From: Acidocella sp.
Lineage (GTDB): Bacteria > Pseudomonadota > Alphaproteobacteria > Acetobacterales > Acetobacteraceae
Reading direction: 5' to 3'
DNA: 64,000 nucleotides
NCBI GenBank assembly: GCA_029077825.1
Contig: JAQNCT010000006.1
Location: 17,298-81,297, forward strand
Within the stretch, counting starts at the first letter, position 1. Every line of letters starts with the position of its first letter. Position numbers and translations under genes: made by a program. This document shows, in pieces, positions 26,701 to 35,378 of this stretch. Under the pieces are notes generated by a model, which was given only the letters and a program-made list of their open reading frames with translations, searched no databases and was not told the DNA's origin.

Positions 26701-28332
26701 CAAACTGTCAATCGCCGGGTTGGTCACCTGGCTAAAGCTCTGGCGGAAATAATGATGCAGTCCACGGTATTTTTCTGACAACACCGCGATCGGTGTATCA
26801 TCGCCCATCGAGCCAACAGCTTCGGATGCATCGTCGACCATCGGCTGCAATAAAAGTTCCAGCTCTTCAAGCGTATATCCCACCGCCAACTGGCGGCGGC
26901 GTAACTCCTCAGCCTCAAAGCGTACTGGCTCCGGCGCATCGGTCTTGACGATATGGTCAATCACCGTAATGCCCTTGGTCCAGGCGCCAAAATTCTGGCG
27001 CGCAGCCAGCATGTCTTTCATTTCAGTGTCGTGATAGAATTTTGGTGCGTTCAAGTCCACGCCGATCGTCTGGCCCGGGCCGACATGGCCTTTCTCAACG
27101 ATATGTTCTTCATCGAACTTCACCATACCGGTCTCGGAGCCAACCACCAGCATATGATTGGTTGTAACGCAATAACGTAAAGGGCGCAGTCCATTACGGT
27201 CCAGTCCGGCGATGACAAAACGACCATCGGTAGCGGTGATCGCCGCGGGGCCATCCCAGGGTTCCATCACCACGTTGCAATACAGGAACAAATCCCGGTG
27301 CGCCTTGGGCATTGAGGAATCATTGCCGATCGATGGTGGAATCATCAAAGCTTTTGCCATCGGCGCATCGCGCCCGGCCCGCACCAGCAGTTCAAACACG
27401 TTATCAAGAGATGCCGTATCAGACCCGCCAGCTTGCACCACCGGCTTCACGGCATCGAGGAACTCGTTCAGCCCTTCGGCGGCCAAACGAGTCTCATGGC
27501 TCTTCATCCAATTGATGTTGCCCGCAACGGTGTTGATTTCACCATTATGCGCCAGCATACGAAAAGGCTGCGCCAGACGCCAGGTGGGGAACGTGTTGGT
27601 GGAATAACGCTGATGATAAATAGCAAAGCGCGAGACAAAGCGCTCATCCATCAAATCAGGATAAAAATCTGTCAGGCTGGCAGCCAGAAACATGCCTTTG
27701 TAGATAATCGACCGGCAGGACAGTGAGCATAAATAGAGTTCGGGAATCTGTGCTGCAATCGCCGCTTTTTCAATTTTGCGGCGGATGATGTAAAGCTCGC
27801 GCTCAAACACCTCCTCCGACACATCACGTGCGTTCCACAGCATGATCTGTTCAATTTCAGGCCGGGTGGCATTGGCTTTTTCACCGATGCACTCAACATT
27901 AATTGGCACCTGCCGCCAGCCATAGATGCGATAACCGAAGTTCAGAATTTCCGTCTCGACGATCTGCCGGCAAATTTCCTGCGCCGCCAGGTCAGTCTTG
28001 GGCAAAAACACCTGCCCCACCGCGATCGGGCCTTCACGCAACCTATCGCCGCCACGCTTGACTTCGGCGGCAAAGAAATCCTGTGGAATCTCGATGTGAA
28101 TGCCAGCACCATCGCCGGTTTTACCATCAGCGTCCACAGCACCGCGGTGCCATACCGCTTTCAGCGCATCGATGCCCGCCTGCACGATATCACGGCGCTT
28201 TTTGCCATCCAACGCTGCGATCATGCCGACGCCGCACGCATCATGCTCTTGGGCGGAATTATAAGTATGCTCAAGAGTTTTTTCATTAGCGGCCCATGCT
28301 GCCAAAAACTCAGAACCGGTTTCCATCGACAT
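23800..28332 (-). CDS. gltB: Glutamate synthase (NADPH) large subunit
   Basis: The large subunit of GOGAT, which converts glutamine plus 2-oxoglutarate to two glutamate. It is 1510 residues from ATG 28332, preferred over the track TTG because cggag lies nine bases before it. The N-terminal Ntn amidotransferase domain begins at the processed Cys in [16 protein letters not shown] (about residue 32), so a short propeptide is removed. [27 protein letters not shown] is the glutaminase active region. The central and FMN synthase domains contain [30 protein letters not shown] and the iron-sulfur Cys stretch [22 protein letters not shown] GXGXG beta-helix closes it. gltD lies 20 bases upstream in the same operon. 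Confidence 0.96.
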   Translation of the reverse strand: [1510 protein letters not shown]

Positions 28333-28352
28333 ATTCAAAAACTCCGAAATAA

Positions 28353-29789
28353 TTATTCAGCGGCCTGGGCAAAGCCCTGGCTGACCTGGATATATTCATT
28401 GATTTGGGCGGCCGCATCGCGACCGTCACGGATGGCCCACACAACGAGGCTGGCACCGCGCACAATATCGCCGGCGGCAAACACGCCAGGCAGGTTGGTC
28501 ATGAAGCTGCGTGGATCGGTCTTTAAAGTTCCCCAGCGCGTGACTTTCAAATCCTTCTCGCCGAATGCCAATGGCATGTCCTCGGGGTCAAACCCGAGCG
28601 CCTTAATGACGAGATCAGCTTCCACATTGAAGGAACTGCCGGCGATGACATCAACCGACTGCCTACCTGAAGCATCCGGCAGACCCAGATGCATGCGCGT
28701 GGCCCGCACTGCGGTAACTTTATCATCGCCAAGGAAAGCCTCAGGTGCGGCCAGCCAATCAAAAACCACGCCCTCATCCTCGGCATTGCCAACCTCGCGC
28801 AAACTGCCCGGCATATTGGCACGGTCGCGGCGGTACAGGCAGGTCACCGTTTCAGCCCCTTGCCGTACCGCGGTGCGAACACAATCCATTGCGGTATCAC
28901 CACCGCCAATTACAACCACTTTTTTGCCTTGGGCGTTCAACAAGCCGGAATCAAAATCCGGCACGCTGTCACCCAGCCCCTGGCGGTTTGAGGTTATGAG
29001 ATAATCCAGCGCCGGAACGATGCCTGGCAGCCCAGCCCCCGGCCCGCCGATTTCACGTGGCTTATACACGCCGGTCGCGATCAGCACAGCATCGTGCTTG
29101 GCGCGCAGTTCAGAGAATGGAATTTTGCCGCCGATATCGGTGTTCAACTCAAATGTCACGCCGCCGTCGCTCAGCCATTTGGCACGGCGAATTACAATGT
29201 CCTTCTCCAACTTGAAGCCGGGAATACCGTAAATCAGCAGGCCGCCGACGCGGTCATGCCGGTCATAAACAGTGACCTGATAGCCCTGCCTACGCAGCGC
29301 TTCAGCCGCCGCCAAGCCAGCCGGGCCAGCACCAATAATGCCAACCGAGAAGGTGAGCTCCCGCAGGCAGGTGATCGGCTTCACCCAGCCTTTCTCAAAG
29401 GCGGTGTCAGTGACGTAACGCTCGACCGCGCCAATGGTGACGCTTTCAAAGCCTTTTTCAATGACGCAATTGCCTTCGCAGAGCCGGTCCTGCGGACAGA
29501 TACGGCCGCAAATTTCGGGAAAGGTGTTGGTGGCTGACGAAATCTCATACGCTTCCTCCAGCCGCCCTTCCGCCGTCAGTTTCAACCAATCGGGAATGTT
29601 GTTTGAAAGCGGGCAATGGATTGAGCAGAACGGAATGCCACACTGGCTGCATCGGCTTGATTGTGCCTTGGCGGACTGCACGTCAAATTTTTTATAAATC
29701 TCATCAAAGTCAGCCGCACGTTCGCTGATCGAGCGCTTCTCCGGCGTTTTTTGAGTCAGATGAGTAAATTGCAGCATCTTTTCAGCCAT
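28353..29789 (-). CDS. gltD: Glutamate synthase (NADPH) small subunit
   Basis: Carries electrons from NADPH through FAD and [4Fe-4S] clusters to the large subunit. The 478-residue protein has N-terminal Cys clusters CSQCGIPFCSIHCPLSNNIPDWL (about 46-68) and CGRICPQDRLCEGNCVIEKG (about 92-111). The FAD site is VGIIGAGPAGLAAAEALRRQGY (about 149-170) and the NADPH site VVVIGGGDTAMDCVRTAVRQGA (about 290-311). The C-terminal VFAAGDIVRGASLVVWAIRDGRDAA is conserved. ggaagga precedes the ATG. gltD lies first in the operon, followed by gltB; no obvious regulator site was identified upstream. Confidence 0.96.
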   Translation of the reverse strand: MAEKMLQFTHLTQKTPEKRSISERAADFDEIYKKFDVQSAKAQSSRCSQCGIPFCSIHCPLSNNIPDWLKLTAEGRLEEAYEISSATNTFPEICGRICPQDRLCEGNCVIEKGFESVTIGAVERYVTDTAFEKGWVKPITCLRELTFSVGIIGAGPAGLAAAEALRRQGYQVTVYDRHDRVGGLLIYGIPGFKLEKDIVIRRAKWLSDGGVTFELNTDIGGKIPFSELRAKHDAVLIATGVYKPREIGGPGAGLPGIVPALDYLITSNRQGLGDSVPDFDSGLLNAQGKKVVVIGGGDTAMDCVRTAVRQGAETVTCLYRRDRANMPGSLREVGNAEDEGVVFDWLAAPEAFLGDDKVTAVRATRMHLGLPDASGRQSVDVIAGSSFNVEADLVIKALGFDPEDMPLAFGEKDLKVTRWGTLKTDPRSFMTNLPGVFAAGDIVRGASLVVWAIRDGRDAAAQINEYIQVSQGFAQAAE

Positions 29790-29966
29790 GGCGGGTCTTC
29801 CTTCCGGCGTGCTTGCGCCGCGCGATTGTGCGCTGCGAAAATGAGAAGTGCGTCTTAACGCGCTTTTATGGGGATTACCAGCGTTTTTTATATATTATAG
29901 CAGCTACACTGCCGTATATAAGACCAAAAACCAACAGTGATGGGTGCGACCCCTCGATATACCCCA

Positions 29967-29989
29967 ATAAAAACGTCCGATAACGGACC
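29967..29989 (-). terminator. Rho-independent terminator of the NDUFA9-like gene
   Basis: Immediately after the stop codon, minus strand gtccg-ttat-cggac is followed by gTTTTTATT. The stem is short (5 bp) but GC-rich with a clear T-run. It separates this gene from gltD. Confidence 0.75.
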
Positions 29990-30951
29990 TAAATTTGAAA
30001 TTTCGGCAGAATTCTGCCACCTTGGTGATAGCGGGCTAGATAACGCGGCACGATCATCGCCATCGGGGTCGCCACAATATTCAGTGAAGCCAAATCCAAC
30101 CCCCCCGGGGTCACCACATTATCAACCTGCAACAGTTTTATCTGGTCCCGGGTCAACAGTTTGCCAGGCAGGCGTTCCAGAAACGCCGCCTGAAAACGTG
30201 CCAGCCCGAGCGGCAGGTCAATAATCTTCCGGGATTTGCCGATGATCTGCAACATATATTCAATTAATTCGCGGAAGCTTTTCACCTCCGGACCACCAAG
30301 TTCAAATGTGCATCCCGCGGCATTCGGCTGATTGACGCCCGCCAGCACCGCATCGGCGACGTCTCCCACATAAACCGGTTGAAATTTTGTCTTCCCCGAG
30401 ACAATTGGGATCACCGGGGATAGCCCGGCCATCGCAGCGAAACGGTTGAAGAACGCATCCTCAGCCCCGAAAACGATAGAGGGGCGCAATATCACCGCTA
30501 AGGGAAACGCCGCCCGCACCGCGTCCTCGCCCTGGGCCTTGCTGCGTGCATAGTCGCTTTCGCTCGTCAGATTCGCACCGATGGCCGAGACGTGAATGAC
30601 ATGCCGCGCCACTGAGCTGGCTGCCAGCCGCGCAATACGCCCTGCCCCTTCGGCATGCACCCGGTAAAAATCACCGCGTTTGGATTCGGCCAGTATTCCG
30701 GTGAGGTTGACCACCACTTCGGCACCGTCGGTGGCGCGGGCTATCAGGGCTTCCCGGTTGAGCGGCGCATATAGCGGCACAATCTGGCCCACATCGCCCA
30801 TCGGCTTGAGCGTTATAGTGGCCTGCGGATCACGCACCGCCACCCGCACGATATAACCCTGAGCCGCCAGACGCTTCACCACATAACGGCCAATGAAGCC
30901 GGAGCCGCCAAAAACCACCGCCACCTTACGCTTATCTAAAGCCATCACCAT
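29989..30951 (-). CDS. Complex I NDUFA9-subunit-like NAD(P)-binding protein
   Basis: An atypical SDR of 320 residues. The Rossmann start KVAVVFGGSGFIGRYVVKRLAAQGY (GxxGxxG near 16-21) is followed by VVNLTGILAESKRGDFYRVHAEGAGRIARLA, HVSAIGANLTSESDYARSKAQGEDAV and LRPSIVFGAEDAFFNRFAAMA. This run is characteristic of the bacterial relatives of mitochondrial complex I subunit NDUFA9. Those in alphaproteobacteria bind NADPH and may associate with respiratory complex I, though this is not settled. The start is the first ATG (30951) or the third codon ATG (30945), the latter with better spacing to cagg. It stands alone upstream of gltD. Confidence 0.88.
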   Translation of the reverse strand: MVMALDKRKVAVVFGGSGFIGRYVVKRLAAQGYIVRVAVRDPQATITLKPMGDVGQIVPLYAPLNREALIARATDGAEVVVNLTGILAESKRGDFYRVHAEGAGRIARLAASSVARHVIHVSAIGANLTSESDYARSKAQGEDAVRAAFPLAVILRPSIVFGAEDAFFNRFAAMAGLSPVIPIVSGKTKFQPVYVGDVADAVLAGVNQPNAAGCTFELGGPEVKSFRELIEYMLQIIGKSRKIIDLPLGLARFQAAFLERLPGKLLTRDQIKLLQVDNVVTPGGLDLASLNIVATPMAMIVPRYLARYHQGGRILPKFQI

Positions 30952-31085
30952 CGCCTGATATCCCTTTTCACAATGGTTTTGTTGTAAGCCGCCGGAGGCA
31001 GAGCCTCAAGGCACAGTTGACGCTGCGCGTGCCGCTCGCTACATCGCGCTCTCGCACGCTAATTCATAGTTTGCGAAAATACGGT

Positions 31086-31172
31086 GCCCTGGTGGCGGAA
31101 TTGGTAGACGCACTAGCTTCAGGTGCTAGCGATCGCAAGGTCGTGGAAGTTCGAGTCTTCTCCAGGGCACCA
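31086..31172 (+). tRNA. tRNA-Leu (anticodon CAG)
   Basis: An 87-base class II tRNA with encoded CCA. The acceptor gccctgg pairs with ccagggc. The D-loop ggcggaattggtagacgca is typical for Leu. The anticodon loop tt-CAG-gt sits in a ctagc/gctag stem, a variable arm gatcgcaaggtc is present, and the T-loop is ttcgagt. The end is ccagggc-a-cca. Confidence 0.97.
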
Positions 31173-31199
31173 AAATTCTATGAAATTTAAAATATCTAT

Positions 31200-31853
31200 A
31201 TGACGAGCATCATCTTCATGAGCGGCAGCACAATTCATTTACACCAGCACGACCTGCCCGGTGATATCAATTTCGGGCCGATTGTAGCGGTCGATACGGA
31301 AACCATGGGGTTGGACCCACGCCGGGACCGGCTGTGCCTGGTACAGCTTTCATCCGGCGATGGCACGGCACACCTTGTACAGATTATTCCACCGTCTCTG
31401 GGTGGCAAAGGCGCTGATTGTCCGAACCTAAAAGCTCTGCTGAGCAATCCCAAAATCGCCAAGCTGTTTCACTTCGCCCGCTTTGATGTGGCAGCGCTTT
31501 ACAATGGCCTGGGTGTCGTTACGGCGCCGGTCATTTGCACCAAAATCGCCTCAAAGCTGGTACGCACTTACACTGACCGGCATGGGTTGAAGGATCTCGC
31601 CCGCGACCTGGCCGGCGTTGATCTCTCTAAGCAGCAGCAGACCAGCGACTGGGGTAGCCTTGAACTCACGCCGGAACAGCTCGCCTATGCGGCGTCGGAC
31701 GTGCTGTATCTGCATGCCATCTGGCAAAGGCTGGAAGCTTTGCTGAAGCGCGAAAACCGCCGGCATATCGCGCAGGCGGCCTATGATTTTCTGCCCACCC
31801 TGAGCCAGTTGGATTTGCTCGGCTATGGCGAGCCGGACCTGTTCCACCACTGA
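31200..31853 (+). CDS. RNase D-like 3'-5' exonuclease (single domain)
   Basis: A DEDDy-family exoribonuclease of about 217 residues. Exo I is IVAVDTETMGLDPRRDRLCLVQLS (DxE), Exo II FHFARFDVAALY and Exo III YAASDVLYLHAIW (YxxxD), so all four acidic residues and the Tyr are visible. It lacks the HRDC domain of full RNase D (about 370 residues), matching the short RNase D-like proteins of alphaproteobacteria. A tRNA or small-RNA 3'-end processing role is likely. The start is ATG 31200 or, with GS-rich leader removed, ATG 31218 (MSGSTIH); no strong Shine-Dalgarno decides. It lies 28 bases after tRNA-Leu on the same strand. Confidence 0.88.
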   Translation: MTSIIFMSGSTIHLHQHDLPGDINFGPIVAVDTETMGLDPRRDRLCLVQLSSGDGTAHLVQIIPPSLGGKGADCPNLKALLSNPKIAKLFHFARFDVAALYNGLGVVTAPVICTKIASKLVRTYTDRHGLKDLARDLAGVDLSKQQQTSDWGSLELTPEQLAYAASDVLYLHAIWQRLEALLKRENRRHIAQAAYDFLPTLSQLDLLGYGEPDLFHH

Positions 31854-31922
31854 GCACACGCGTTACAAAGGGTTTCCTTCGGCTGAGTTGACCCGGCGTG
31901 ATGGGCTGTTCATACAAACATT

Positions 31923-32957
31923 ATGATGATCAGCGACCCTCAACCACGCATTCCGCAGACGCGCAGTGCTGGCATGTCTGACGGTACTGATCTGCCAACC
32001 GCCGATCTCTCGATCGCCCGCGATGTTCTGCTGACCGAAGCGGCGGCGCTGAATGATCTGGCAGACAGCCTGGGTGAGAATTTTTGTGCGGCCGTGCAGT
32101 GCCTGTTCGGGATTTCAGGCCGGGTGATTGTCACCGGCATGGGCAAATCCGGCCACGTGGCGCGCAAAATTGCGGCGACCCTGGCCTCCACTGGTACACC
32201 CGCCATGTTCGTGCATCCGGCCGAAGCGGCGCATGGTGACCTGGGCATGATTATTCCGGGCGATGCGGTCGTCGCTTTATCTAACTCTGGCGAAGCCACC
32301 GAACTGAGCGCGATCATCGCTCACGCGCACCGTATCGGCATCGCGCTGATCGGTATCACCGCCGGCGCTGCCAGCACGCTTGGCACGGCAGCGGATATCG
32401 CCCTGATTTTGCCGGATGCGCCCGAGGCAGGGCCGATTGGCCTGGCGCCAACCACCAGCACCACCATGCAGATGGCGCTGGGCGACGCGCTGGCGATAGC
32501 ACTGCTGGCCCGCAAGGGTTTTTCAGCCAAGGATTTTCGCGATATTCATCCGGGCGGCAAACTGGGAGCGCGGCTCAAGCGGGTGCGGGATTTAATGCAT
32601 TCTGGCGATGAATTACCGCTGGTGACCCCTGGCACCACGATGGACCGTGCCCTGATTACCATGACAGCCAAGCGTTTTGGTTCATTGGCCGTGGTGGACA
32701 CCGACGGTAAATTACTTGGTATCGTGACAGACGGCGATTTACGGCGCAACATGGGGCCGGATCTTCTTGGCAAAACCGTTGACCAGATTATGAACGTCTC
32801 GCCCCGAACCATCCGTCCTGAGGCTCTGGCTGAAGACGCGTTACGTGAAATGAACATGGCATCCCGCCCTTTTACCGCCTTATTCGTGGTGGATCAGGAG
32901 CAAATGGTAAACGGTATATTGCATATCCACGATTTATTACGGTCAGGGCTGGCATGA
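31923..32957 (+). CDS. kdsD: Arabinose-5-phosphate isomerase (SIS + 2 CBS)
   Basis: Isomerises ribulose-5-phosphate to arabinose-5-phosphate, the first step of Kdo synthesis for LPS. The 344-residue protein has a SIS domain (VIVTGMGKSGHVARKIAATLASTGTPAMFVHPAEAAHGDLGMI about 67-110, and ALSNSGEATELSAII) with AEAAHGD carrying the catalytic His. Two CBS repeats (about 220-340) end in DGDLRRNMGPDLLGKTVDQIM and ILHIHDLLRSG. Either of the first two ATGs may be used. It overlaps lptC by 4 bases in the kdsD-lptC-lptA-lptB operon, the usual genomic partner set. Confidence 0.95.
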   Translation: MMISDPQPRIPQTRSAGMSDGTDLPTADLSIARDVLLTEAAALNDLADSLGENFCAAVQCLFGISGRVIVTGMGKSGHVARKIAATLASTGTPAMFVHPAEAAHGDLGMIIPGDAVVALSNSGEATELSAIIAHAHRIGIALIGITAGAASTLGTAADIALILPDAPEAGPIGLAPTTSTTMQMALGDALAIALLARKGFSAKDFRDIHPGGKLGARLKRVRDLMHSGDELPLVTPGTTMDRALITMTAKRFGSLAVVDTDGKLLGIVTDGDLRRNMGPDLLGKTVDQIMNVSPRTIRPEALAEDALREMNMASRPFTALFVVDQEQMVNGILHIHDLLRSGLA

Positions 32958-33628
32958 GTCCGGCCCAACAATCCGCGCGCGAGCGCATGCTGGATAGTTT
33001 CCGCCGCCGCCGCCCGGATTCGATTGCTGTCATAGCGCGCCGCTCCCGAACCGTAACAATCTTCAAGGCGGTGTTGCCGTTGGCAGCGGCCTTGCTGCTG
33101 GTGGCCCTGGCGATTGCGCCCGGCCTGAAAACCGGACCGGGGGCAGACCGCGTAACCTACAAGGTACAAGCGACCTCACAGCCTTCCGGCTCTGATATGT
33201 CAAATCCCAAGTATCATGGGATCGATCAGCACGGCCAACCCTTCACCGTGACCGCCGATGGCGCGCATGACCAGGGTACCGACGATGTGGCGCTGACGAA
33301 GCCACAAGGCGATATCACCTTAACATCTGGCGCATGGATGATGCTGAAATCCGATTCCGGCTTGTTTAACCAGAAACTTCAGACCCTGGGATTGAAGGGA
33401 AATGTTACTTTGTACCGCAATGACGGAACCAGCATGACGGCCCCTGACGCTCAAATTGATCTCAAGCTGGGTGATGCCAATTCAACATCGCCCGTCCAGG
33501 CAGAAGGTCCGTTCGGCACGCTGAATGCGGCAGGCGGCTTTACCCTGACCCAGCACGGCGCGGACGTGGTATTTAATGGCCCCGCCCAGTTGCATTTAAA
33601 TGCTACCAGCGGTGCATCTGGTCCATGA
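32954..33628 (+). CDS. lptC: LPS export periplasmic protein LptC
   Basis: LptC, anchored in the inner membrane, passes LPS from LptBFG to LptA. The 224-residue protein has a basic cytoplasmic lead (MSPAQQSARERMLDSFRRRRPD), one membrane helix (about 36-55, IFKAVLPLAAALLLVALAIAPG), then a periplasmic LptA-like jelly-roll (from GADRVTYKVQAT; GIDQHGQPFTVTADGAHDQG). The order of neighbours makes the call firmer than the weak sequence signature alone. It overlaps kdsD and lptA by 4 bases each, so all four genes are translationally coupled. Confidence 0.88.
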   Translation: MSPAQQSARERMLDSFRRRRPDSIAVIARRSRTVTIFKAVLPLAAALLLVALAIAPGLKTGPGADRVTYKVQATSQPSGSDMSNPKYHGIDQHGQPFTVTADGAHDQGTDDVALTKPQGDITLTSGAWMMLKSDSGLFNQKLQTLGLKGNVTLYRNDGTSMTAPDAQIDLKLGDANSTSPVQAEGPFGTLNAAGGFTLTQHGADVVFNGPAQLHLNATSGASGP

Positions 33629-34563
33629 AATTCTGGTTTATCGGTTTTTCGCTGTTGGCGATCGCCACGGCGCAAGCACAAGGCCAGGCTGGCAGCCCTT
33701 CAGTTTCGGGCGCGCCCACGCCGATTCAAATTACCGCCTCTCAAGGCATCGAATGGCGCCAGACCGACCAAGAAGTGATCGCCACCGGCAACGCCCAGGC
33801 GGTGCGTGGCGATGTAACCGTACGCGCCGACCGGCTGATTGCACATTACCGCAAGAAAGCCGTGGCTGGCACAATGCCAGCCGCTGGCACGCCAGCCACT
33901 CCGGCACCAGCCAGCGATCCGGAATCGGTTTTAAATAACGGCAATTCCGAGATTTATGAGTTGGAAGCCATTGGCAACGTTCATATTTCCACCCCTACGG
34001 ACAATGCCTTCGGCGATCACGCGGTTTATAATATGGACAACGCGGTACTGGTGCTGACCGGCGAGCATTTGAAGCTGACCACCCCACACGATGTGATCAC
34101 GGCCAAGGACTCAATCGAGTATTACTCCGTGAAGCGGCAGGCGATTGCGCGCGGGACTGCGCTGATCGTGGCCGATGATGGCCGCTCGATTGCTGCTGAT
34201 ACCATCATTGGCTATCTGGCGCCGCCACCGGCAGGTAAAACCGCCCCGGCGCCGAGTGCTAAGAGTGATAAAACGCCTGACATGCTGGGGCAGGCCGGCA
34301 AGCTGCAGAAGGTTGATGCGATCGGCCATGTTGTCATCCGCACGCCCAACCAGACCGCCACCGGCAATTCCGGCGTCTATCTGCCGGGCCCCGACGTGGC
34401 GCGGCTGGGCGGTAATGTGCATATCGTCAGCGGCCCGAACCAATTGAACGGCAGCGATGCACTGGTGAATATGCGTACCGGCGTCGCCACACTGCTGGCG
34501 GCCCCTGGCGGACAGGTAGCCGGTACCGTAACACCTAACAGCGCAGCACCGGCAGCCAAGTGA
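33625..34563 (+). CDS. lptA: LPS export periplasmic bridge protein LptA
   Basis: LptA polymerises to form the periplasmic bridge carrying LPS to the outer membrane LptD/E. It begins with a signal peptide (MKFWFIGFSLLAIATAQAQG, cleavage near 19). OstA/LptA beta-jelly-roll sequence follows: PIQITASQGIEWRQTDQEVIATGNAQAVRGDVTVRADRLIAHYRKKA and NVHISTPTDNAFGDHAVYNMDNAVLVLTGEHLKLTT. At 312 residues it is longer than E. coli LptA (185), because it has two Ala/Pro-rich linkers (about 95-105, 195-215). Such longer forms are common in this group. The stop overlaps the GTG of lptB. Confidence 0.9.
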   Translation: MKFWFIGFSLLAIATAQAQGQAGSPSVSGAPTPIQITASQGIEWRQTDQEVIATGNAQAVRGDVTVRADRLIAHYRKKAVAGTMPAAGTPATPAPASDPESVLNNGNSEIYELEAIGNVHISTPTDNAFGDHAVYNMDNAVLVLTGEHLKLTTPHDVITAKDSIEYYSVKRQAIARGTALIVADDGRSIAADTIIGYLAPPPAGKTAPAPSAKSDKTPDMLGQAGKLQKVDAIGHVVIRTPNQTATGNSGVYLPGPDVARLGGNVHIVSGPNQLNGSDALVNMRTGVATLLAAPGGQVAGTVTPNSAAPAAK

Positions 34564-35312
34564 ACGAAAATTTCAAGGTCATCCATTCGCAGGGTGGGCT
34601 GGTGGCCCGTGGCCTTGGCAAGCAGTTCAAGAAACGGCCAGTTGTGCGCAATGTTTCAATCGCGGTGCGCCGGGGTGAGGCGGTCGGGCTGTTAGGCCCC
34701 AATGGGGCCGGCAAAACCACCACCTTCTATATGTTAGTGGGTCTCATTCAGTCCGACGGCGGCACCATCACGCTGGATGGCACCGAAATCTCCAGCCTGC
34801 CGATGTACCGCCGGGCCCGGCTTGGCATTGGTTATCTGCCACAGGAAGCCAGCGTATTCCGGGGCCTGACAGTTGAGCAGAATATCATGGCGGCACTCGA
34901 CGTGGTGGAGCCAGAGCGCGACCGGCGCGAGGCGATGCTGGATGCGCTGCTGGCCGAGTTTGGTATTTCGCACCTGCGCCGCACCCCGGCCTTGGCACTT
35001 TCAGGCGGTGAGCGGCGGCGGGTGGAGATCGCCCGTGCTCTGGCAACCGGCCCTAACTACATCCTGCTCGATGAACCCTTGGCCGGAATTGACCCGATCG
35101 CCGTGGGTGAAATTCGTGATCTGGTGTCACATCTGAAGCATCGCGGCCTGGGCGTTCTGATCACCGACCACAATGTGCGCGAGACGCTCGAGATTATCGA
35201 CCGGGCCTACATCATGCACGATGGCCAGGTGCTGATGGAGGGCGTTCCGGATGAGGTTGTGGCCCACAAGGATGTTCGGCGAGTTTATCTTGGCGAGAAA
35301 TTTAGCCTTTGA
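34560..35312 (+). CDS. lptB: LPS export ABC transporter ATPase LptB
   Basis: The cytoplasmic ATPase of LptB2FG, which extracts LPS from the inner membrane. The 250-residue protein starts with GTG overlapping lptA (GTGA). Walker A is GLLGPNGAGKTTTFYMLVGLI (about 42-62), the Q-loop IGYLPQEASVFRGLTVEQNI, the signature LALSGGERRRVEIARALA, Walker B NYILLDEPLAGIDP and the switch His in LITDHNVRETLEI. The C-terminal YIMHDGQVLMEGVPDEVV and RRVYLGEKFSL are typical of LptB. The partner genes lptF/lptG are not in the window. Confidence 0.96.
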   Translation: MNENFKVIHSQGGLVARGLGKQFKKRPVVRNVSIAVRRGEAVGLLGPNGAGKTTTFYMLVGLIQSDGGTITLDGTEISSLPMYRRARLGIGYLPQEASVFRGLTVEQNIMAALDVVEPERDRREAMLDALLAEFGISHLRRTPALALSGGERRRVEIARALATGPNYILLDEPLAGIDPIAVGEIRDLVSHLKHRGLGVLITDHNVRETLEIIDRAYIMHDGQVLMEGVPDEVVAHKDVRRVYLGEKFSL

Positions 35313-35329
35313 AGTTCATGTGAGATATA

Positions 35330-35378
35330 GAAAAATTTTATAACTTACTGATTCTAAAGTTATTTTATAAAATTTTTC
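35330..35378. repeat. AT-rich inverted repeat between lptB and rpoN
   Basis: gaaaaattttata (35330-35342) and its perfect reverse complement tataaaatttttc (35366-35378) flank a 23-base loop. It is far more AT-rich than the surroundings. It could end the lptB transcript, or contribute to an rpoN promoter; the gap (35313-35474) holds no gene. Confidence 0.6.

Noticed and set aside
28096-29004. 302-residue plus-strand ORF across gltB/gltD
   Set aside because: Spans two confidently assigned genes in antisense; no motif and no ribosome-binding site of note.
30952-31085. Promoter of tRNA-Leu (ttgacg at about 31017)
   Set aside because: The -35-like box is followed by a poor -10 match and lies too far from the tRNA for a confident call.
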